A stretch of DNA of 64,000 bases from Arion vulgaris (lineage: Eukaryota; Mollusca; Gastropoda; Stylommatophora; Arionidae): the NCBI GenBank assembly GCA_020796225.1, contig CM036755.1, positions 38,884,806 to 38,948,805 of the forward strand, written 5' to 3'. The translations under genes and the position numbers were made by a program. The notes below the pieces were generated by a model. That model searched no databases. It was not told the DNA's origin and saw only the letters and a list, made by a program, of their open reading frames with translations. Positions within the stretch are counted from its first letter, which is position 1. Each line of letters opens with the position of its first letter. Positions 53,801 to 61,100 of the stretch are shown piece after piece.

Positions 53801-56800
53801 CAGTGGAGTTCGGGTGCATTTTTATTAAAGGGCCGAACTACTTCATTCTTTATTTCTCAATATACTTCAAGCAATGTTCAGTCTCAACTTTCTTGCTTAT
53901 GTTAATGTTAGTGATTCTATTGTATTTTCTAGTGTTGTTGTAAGCATCGCATATTTCACATGTAGTTATTTTTTGCGACTGTTCTTTGCGCATTGTCCAT
54001 GTTTGGTTCTGGTAACACGGAGTAGGCATGAAAATGCTGTTGATCATCCGTTGTTTAGCTGTCAGTGAGATGTTTGGGTGCCTTAACAATGGGGCTAGCT
54101 GGTAGGTTACAGCATTTTCTTTTTGTACTCCATCCTCTATCTCTCCGTCTAGTGTTCCATTTTTTATGAATATGCTTCCTAAGTATTTGAATTCTTGCAC
54201 TTGGTTGATTGTAGATTGCCATTGACATGGATGTTTAGTTTATTATGTTTTCTTTCTATATTCATTATTTCAGTTTTAATTGTGATTGCTAATAAGGCTT
54301 AAATACACTCATTACTCACACATTAACACTGTAGCTGGGCCAAACGGAGATACAAGCCTCGGGGACTGAGTCATTAGACAAGCAGGAGGTAAACCAGATG
54401 GATACTTGGATGGCGAAGGAGAAGGTGATGGGGAAGTGACCAATCTTGCTGGTGACCCTTGACCTAAATATGAACATAATACATAGACTTAGGTAACTGT
54501 CTTGCAGTGTCTGGTCATGGTAGTGTCAGAAGCAGAAGTTGAAACTAGTGTTTTGCATTTTATATTGTAGTTACATCAGAGAGCTTTGTCATCGCTATAG
54601 AGTTTGTGCACTGCTGATGATATCTTCCACTGTAAGAAAGAGATTGGGGCACACATGTTATTCACAAAAGTGTAAGATGATGATCCTATCAATCAAATAG
54701 TCATCAGTGTTTAGTGTGTGAGTTCAAATTCTTCCTTCAATTCATGTAAAATATTGTCTATATATTCAATATTCTTGCTTCTTTCCTCCAATCCTATTTT
54801 GCCTCACATTGTCAGGATAAGAAGAGATTTCTACAACAAGCCCTTGTGTGCACTTCATAAATAGTGTCTTTCGTCGCCTCTGTTATTTCTGATGTTCGCC
54901 TTTTGCATGGACTGCCATTTGCTTTGTATCCATTGTATTAGAGCAACATTGCTCTTTGAGGTGCACTGTCTGTTGGTAATCTGCTTATGTGGCTGAACCA
55001 TTTAATTAGTTGTTTCTTGATGAAGTTCAATACTGATGTTGTACCCACTTTTTCCTGATGTCTTCATTTCTCAACCGGTCTCTTCTTGTTACCCTCAGCA
55101 TTCTGCATAGACATTTTATATCTCTGTTGTGACTAATTTTCTTCTATTATTTGATGTCAGCATCCAGGTTTGACACTGGTAGCATAATGTGTAGAGAAAG
55201 ATTTTGTTGAACATTGCTCTTGTTGTGTTCATGGTGACATGTTTGCATATTAACATTGGCGCAATTTGTCCTATCACTTGATTTGTTTTGTTGCATCTGT
55301 GTTGAATTTCATTAGTTATTCTTCTGTTTGTTGAAAAAATGCTCCCTAGGTATGTAAAGTCTTTGACTTGCTTTAACAGGGTGATTGTCGATGGAGATAT
55401 TGGTAGTGTTTTCTTTTCTATCTTCAATATTGTCTCTTGTATAAACTTTATTGTCTTTTGTAGCTCACACAGTTTGTGTAATTTTCTGGATGTGTAATGC
55501 ATTTAATGTTTGCCTATTGCCTCAAACTCAAGAGGGTTGTGAGTTCAATCCCACACTCAATGTTCCACATGTGATTAAAGGAATTGATCCTCCTACCTAC
55601 TAGGACATAGAAATATAAAGTGATAGGCACATTTAAACCCTAATGTCTGCAAAAGGCACAAGAAATTGTATTATATCATATTTGGGACAGTCTTGAAGCA
55701 TGTACTCTGCACATACTTTCGTCACTGCCTGTAGTACCGCTTTTTAGGGCAGTGTAGGACAGGTGGGATGACAGCCCGAGAAATTTAATGGCTGCATGGC
55801 TAGTGCAGTGGCCGCAAAGCTGTTCAGGTTAGGATATTTTATTTATGCCCACAATAGAAAAAATCCTTGGCCGTACCGTGAATTGAACATGGGTCTCCTG
55901 CATGGAAGCCACGCTCTAATCCATTCTGCTATACGCTCCTCTGCAGATACACACGGTTGCATCAAACACATGACTGTGAAGTCAATTGTGTTCTGTTCTG
56001 AGATACAGAATGACTAATTAATCTAATCTGCTCATTACATGACACTGGGATTCATTGTCATTTCCGCAATGAAATATCTTCATTGCACTCTGGACATGTC
56101 CATTGATGCTCAATTTTCCAATTCTCCAACAGCGTCCAGCTAATAACTGTACCGGTTCAATGTTTATTGATGAGTATACCCATATATCTTTTTGCTGTTC
56201 TTTACCGGTCACTCCAATCTTCAATACAAACTCTTGCAATCTAGCAATTGACATGGATTGGTTTAAATGAAATTCCTCTTTTCGGACACACTCTATGAGG
56301 GTGTTCAGAATGTCAGCTCTATCCTTGGCTGATCCCTCAAATGGTGGTAGAGCCAGCCAACCTATTTGCTCTCTCCTTGCCACTGACACACATGTGCTCT
56401 GGAGCGAACATGAATGTAAATCTGCACAATTTCTAAGCTTGCAGTGATTCAGTCCACTGCCTACGCACTGAACCAGGCGGTGTTTCATTGTCATACTTAA
56501 CAACATGTAAGTACAAGTGTGAAAGTGAATGACATGAGAGCAAATGTTCAATGTCTGAACAAAAATGTTCAAACTTACCTGGATAATTGCTAATTGTCCT
56601 AGACTGAGGTCTGATGATGTTGATAGGTGAACTTTCTCCATTATGAACTCTTGGTGCAAGAGGGCTTGTACCTAGTGGACCTTGATTTGACTGGCAAAGC
56701 ACACACAAAATAGTAACACATTGCAAATATATACACACAAAATAATAACTCATTGCACATATATATGTGTATATATATATATCATCACGTAGCATATCCC

Positions 56801-56820
56801 TTGTGGTACCTGTATAATAT

Positions 56821-56868
<48 letters not shown>

Positions 56869-58048
56869 ATTTTAAAAACTACAGTAGAACCCACTTATCT
56901 CGACCTCGGTTAACTCGCCAACCCTATTAAGTCAACGCTTTTGAACTGGAACCGCCAAATTCTCTCTTTGTCTTAGCATTTTCTCATCGGATATCTCGAT
57001 TCTTTTGTCGCCGAACCCTAATATCTCTAGCACAAAAGAGGGCCAAATTTGCCACTTAACGTTGGTTATCTCGATCCCCATGACCATGGGTGTTAACTTA
57101 TGCTACAGTAATATATACAGTCCAATATTGGCAGGTGTTGACTCATGTAAGTTTCTTTCATGGGAATGGAGATCCCAGTTTCAGGCACAGTTCCGTGCAG
57201 CCGCAGAAGAACTTGCGGAAGTGGCAGAAAAATCAAGCCTTACAGATGCTATCTTGGAAGAGGAGGCACAGGAGTTAGCCATCACTGTCCGGGAAATTTC
57301 CCGAGATTACATAGAAATCGACAAAGACGTCGTTACTGATGGCGTGATCACCGATGAAGACATTGTATCAAGTGTGCAGTCAGCACTGGCAAGCACACCT
57401 GCATGCGGCAATGACGAAGATGAAGAAGATGCGGACGAAGATTTGGAACCAATTCCCTCAGCTGGTGAGGTGGTAGAAATGCTACAGAAAATTCCACGGT
57501 ATGGTTCTTTTGTAGGAGATGAAACTGTTTTAGACAGCATAAATAATATTGAAGCATTTGTTTTCAAGCAGACTGTTAAAGGCAAAAAGCAACAAAGCAT
57601 TTTAGACTTTGTAAAGAAACCATAGTAACCGTGTGTACGATACTTTTCAGAGCTGTGTCAGTTTGTATAAATAAAGGTTTGTATCGAGAATCGACGGTGG
57701 TTTTTATTTTATATTGGTAAATTTCTGCTGTTAGTTGGTGCACATATGCCTTTTGTTGTTAGCAAACATGTATGTACATTTTTATAGCATGCTGATCGCT
57801 TCATCAAACAAATAACACGTGCATGTACATTCTCATTTATTAACGCACATCATGTACATAAAGAAATTTCAAGCACATGTTAATATTTTGCCGCAATATT
57901 GGTTTTCGTTTATCTTGATCATCGGTTATCCGACGCTTTTTGGCAAACCCCTAGGCCGGCGACATAACGGTTCTACTGTGTATGTAATGTATGTATATAT
58001 ATATATATATATATATATACATACAAAATATTTAGATGTATAACATTA

Positions 58049-58101
<53 letters not shown>

Positions 58102-61100
58102 TATATATATAAAAATAATACATGCACACAATATCTATAAAATAACAACAGCAATTCACATGTTTGTGTAGCGATTTAGACTGCAATGTTTATGTAGCAA
58201 TTTGGACTGCACAGAAGATACTAAAAAATAAATTATACTATGAATTGCCAAAACAACATCAGCTTTTGAAAGTCTAAATAAAATATGGAACTCCAAATTA
58301 TATAGTAATTTAATAAAATTTCAACTTTTCAATTCCAATGTCGTATCAATTCTAACGTGTCAGCGAGAGTTAGAAAATTACGAAAGACAGAAAGTAAACT
58401 GAATGTATTTGAAAAAATAGATGTCCGCGGAAAAATGTGATGAATTCAGAAGTGATGAAATCAGAGTAATGTCTGGTAAACCACTAGTAACAACTTTTAT
58501 AAGAAAGAGATGACGGAGATATGTTGGGAGTACTCTGAGAAATTATCAAAGAATCACGAAGGCACTGAAGTGAGGAGGAAAAGGGTTCAAGAAATATCCT
58601 ACTTCTTGACGGTCCATATCGACCACTTGTCAACCACTCTGTGTGGTTTGTATGTGATCTGAGCCGAAGAGCGATTGTACGTTGTACCAGTTATGCACCT
58701 ACAAGTAGGTCAGCACATCCAATTTCTGCACTTTTTATTTACTAGGTAGCATCCCCAGGACCTACATTAGTCACCTCTTACAACATGCAATGTAGGTTGC
58801 AATGGTACTAATCTTTGTTTCCCTTGTGGGCCCCGGCCCCACACGGGCAAAATATCAGACAATTATAAAGACGAGATTGAATAGGTTGTCGAGGATTGAG
58901 CGGAAGAGAAACTGCTTACATGCTCTATGTAACGTATAATGATATGAGAGGAATACAATAATTATCTCTAAAACATTATTTGGTAGAATGATCCAACCAA
59001 CCTGCTTCCTGAATGCAACAGCAGTACCAAGCGGTGGGATCGATCCTGACATGATAAAGTGGGGTTTTTGCTCCTGTGTCAAAGGAGGTTCACCTCTCAA
59101 CTGCCGCTCCAGTTCTTCTGCAGTCAGCACACGGGGTTTCTGGTTTTCATGTGCCATCATGTTATGCTCAATCTCAGCTAAGGTGAGTACCTCAGAGGGT
59201 AGAGGCATATGTGGTGGATGAGTTGGTGTGGATCTAGCATCCTGAAAGGCCTAGAGTAATTAGAGACGATCAATTTCAATAATCACAGAATATATGCAAC
59301 ATCATTTATTCATAATATTTCTTCTTCGAACAGTCTATATCGGCCACTTGTTAACCACTGTGTGATTTGTATGTGATCTGAGCCTAAGAGTGATTGCACG
59401 CTGTGTGCCTACAAGTAGGCCGGCACATACGATTTCTACAAAGATTTTATTTACTAGGGTTTAAAAGCCGAAGGACTGACTTCATTGCACGGGTTTTACA
59501 CCATATGGCTCGGCCCTCTCCGCAGAAATGGCACGCCACCTGCCGAGAGTATTGCACAAAGCACAAACTCTGTAGCTCCAGCAACAATCCTAGGGTCTCT
59601 GGAAAAAAACTGCACTCGTGAACAGCAGACCGCTGCCCGTATTCGAACCCACGACCTTCGACTCGCAAGGTAAAGGGCTTAATCACTCAGCCACAGAGAC
59701 CCCCAGTCGCCTCTTAAGACATGCCTTGTAGGTTGCAGTGGTATTAATCTTTGCTTCCCTTGCAAGGCCTGGCACTACACAGGCAGACTGATCATATTAT
59801 CAATGCTGTTACAAGTAAAATAGAACAGGGCTGTAGAGAACAGCATATCTTATGTGTCCACATGTGCCATTACGTATTCTAGTTTTCTGTCTTGTGCCAG
59901 ATGTGTTGCATTTGTAGATGTTAGTCCATGTTATGTGGTGATTTCTGTAGGATACCAAGTGTTACCATAACTAACTAATGTAACATACCAAAAATAAACG
60001 TGTTGCCAGGCCCAAAGAAAACAAAAATAGCACCCCTGCTACCTACAAGGCATATCATAAGAAGCGACTGATGTAGGACCTAGGGAAGTTACTGTAGTTA
60101 ATAAAAGCATCGCAGAAATTGGATGTGTTGGCCTACTTGTAGGCGCATAACTGGCACAGCGCAAAATCGCTCTTAGGATCAGATCACACAGAGTGGTTAA
60201 CAAGTGGTCGATTCGAGACGTTCGAAGAACAAACTAATACAATATATCCAAAATTAACAAACTAATATAACATACCGAATATTAACAAGCTAATATAACA
60301 TAAAAGTCAAATGGAGTGATTTCGTTTCTAACAACACAGTGAGAGATAGAACACACCAACAACCCATATCAAATATTATAAGGAACGCGGTGGAAATATT
60401 TAGGTCATGTGCTTAGATCAGACGAAAAGAGACTAAATCGACAAGTCCTTATGTGGTCACCAGTTGGGAAAAGAAACGCGAAGACCAAAGACCACTCTTG
60501 AAGAACCATCCAACAAGAAAGTAAACTATTGGGATGTGAAACCATACAAGATCTGCAACTGCTAGCAAAGAACCGTATCACATGGAGATCTAAAACCTCT
60601 GCCCTATGTGCGCCTTTGGCACGAAAGGAACAAACTAACTAACTAATATAACATACCAAATATTAACAAACTAATATAATAATAATAATTCCTCTCGTAC
60701 CGTTATCGTTACATAGGGCCTGCAAGTAATTTCTCCATACCGCTCTATCCTGGGCAACTCGCTCAATCTCCTCCATGGAACTAAGACCGATATTTCCTGC
60801 CTCTCTCAGCAAAGTTCGTTTCAGGGTCTCCTTAGGTCGACCTCTCTTTCTTGAACCCTTTGTATCCCACTTCAATGCCTGCTTTGATATTCGTTGATCA
60901 TTTCTCCTCAAGGTGTGCCCAACATATCTCCATCTTCTCTTTCTTATAACAGTTGTCACTAGTGGTTGACCAGACATGTCCCTGATTTCATCACTTCTCC
61001 TGAATTCGTTCCATTTTATATTCATTATTTTTCGCAGACATCTATTTTCAAATGCATTCAACTTGTTTTCTATATCTTTAGTCATTTTCCAACTCTCGCT

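Noticed and set aside
57005..57140. Host gene starting at the ATG 57,005
   Set aside because: The first ~45 codons lie in Tigger terminal sequence; the remaining coding is the transposase C-terminus between two TIRs.
57307..57600. Ser-rich minus-strand ORF of 97 codons
   Set aside because: Complement of the acidic transposase tail; no support of its own.
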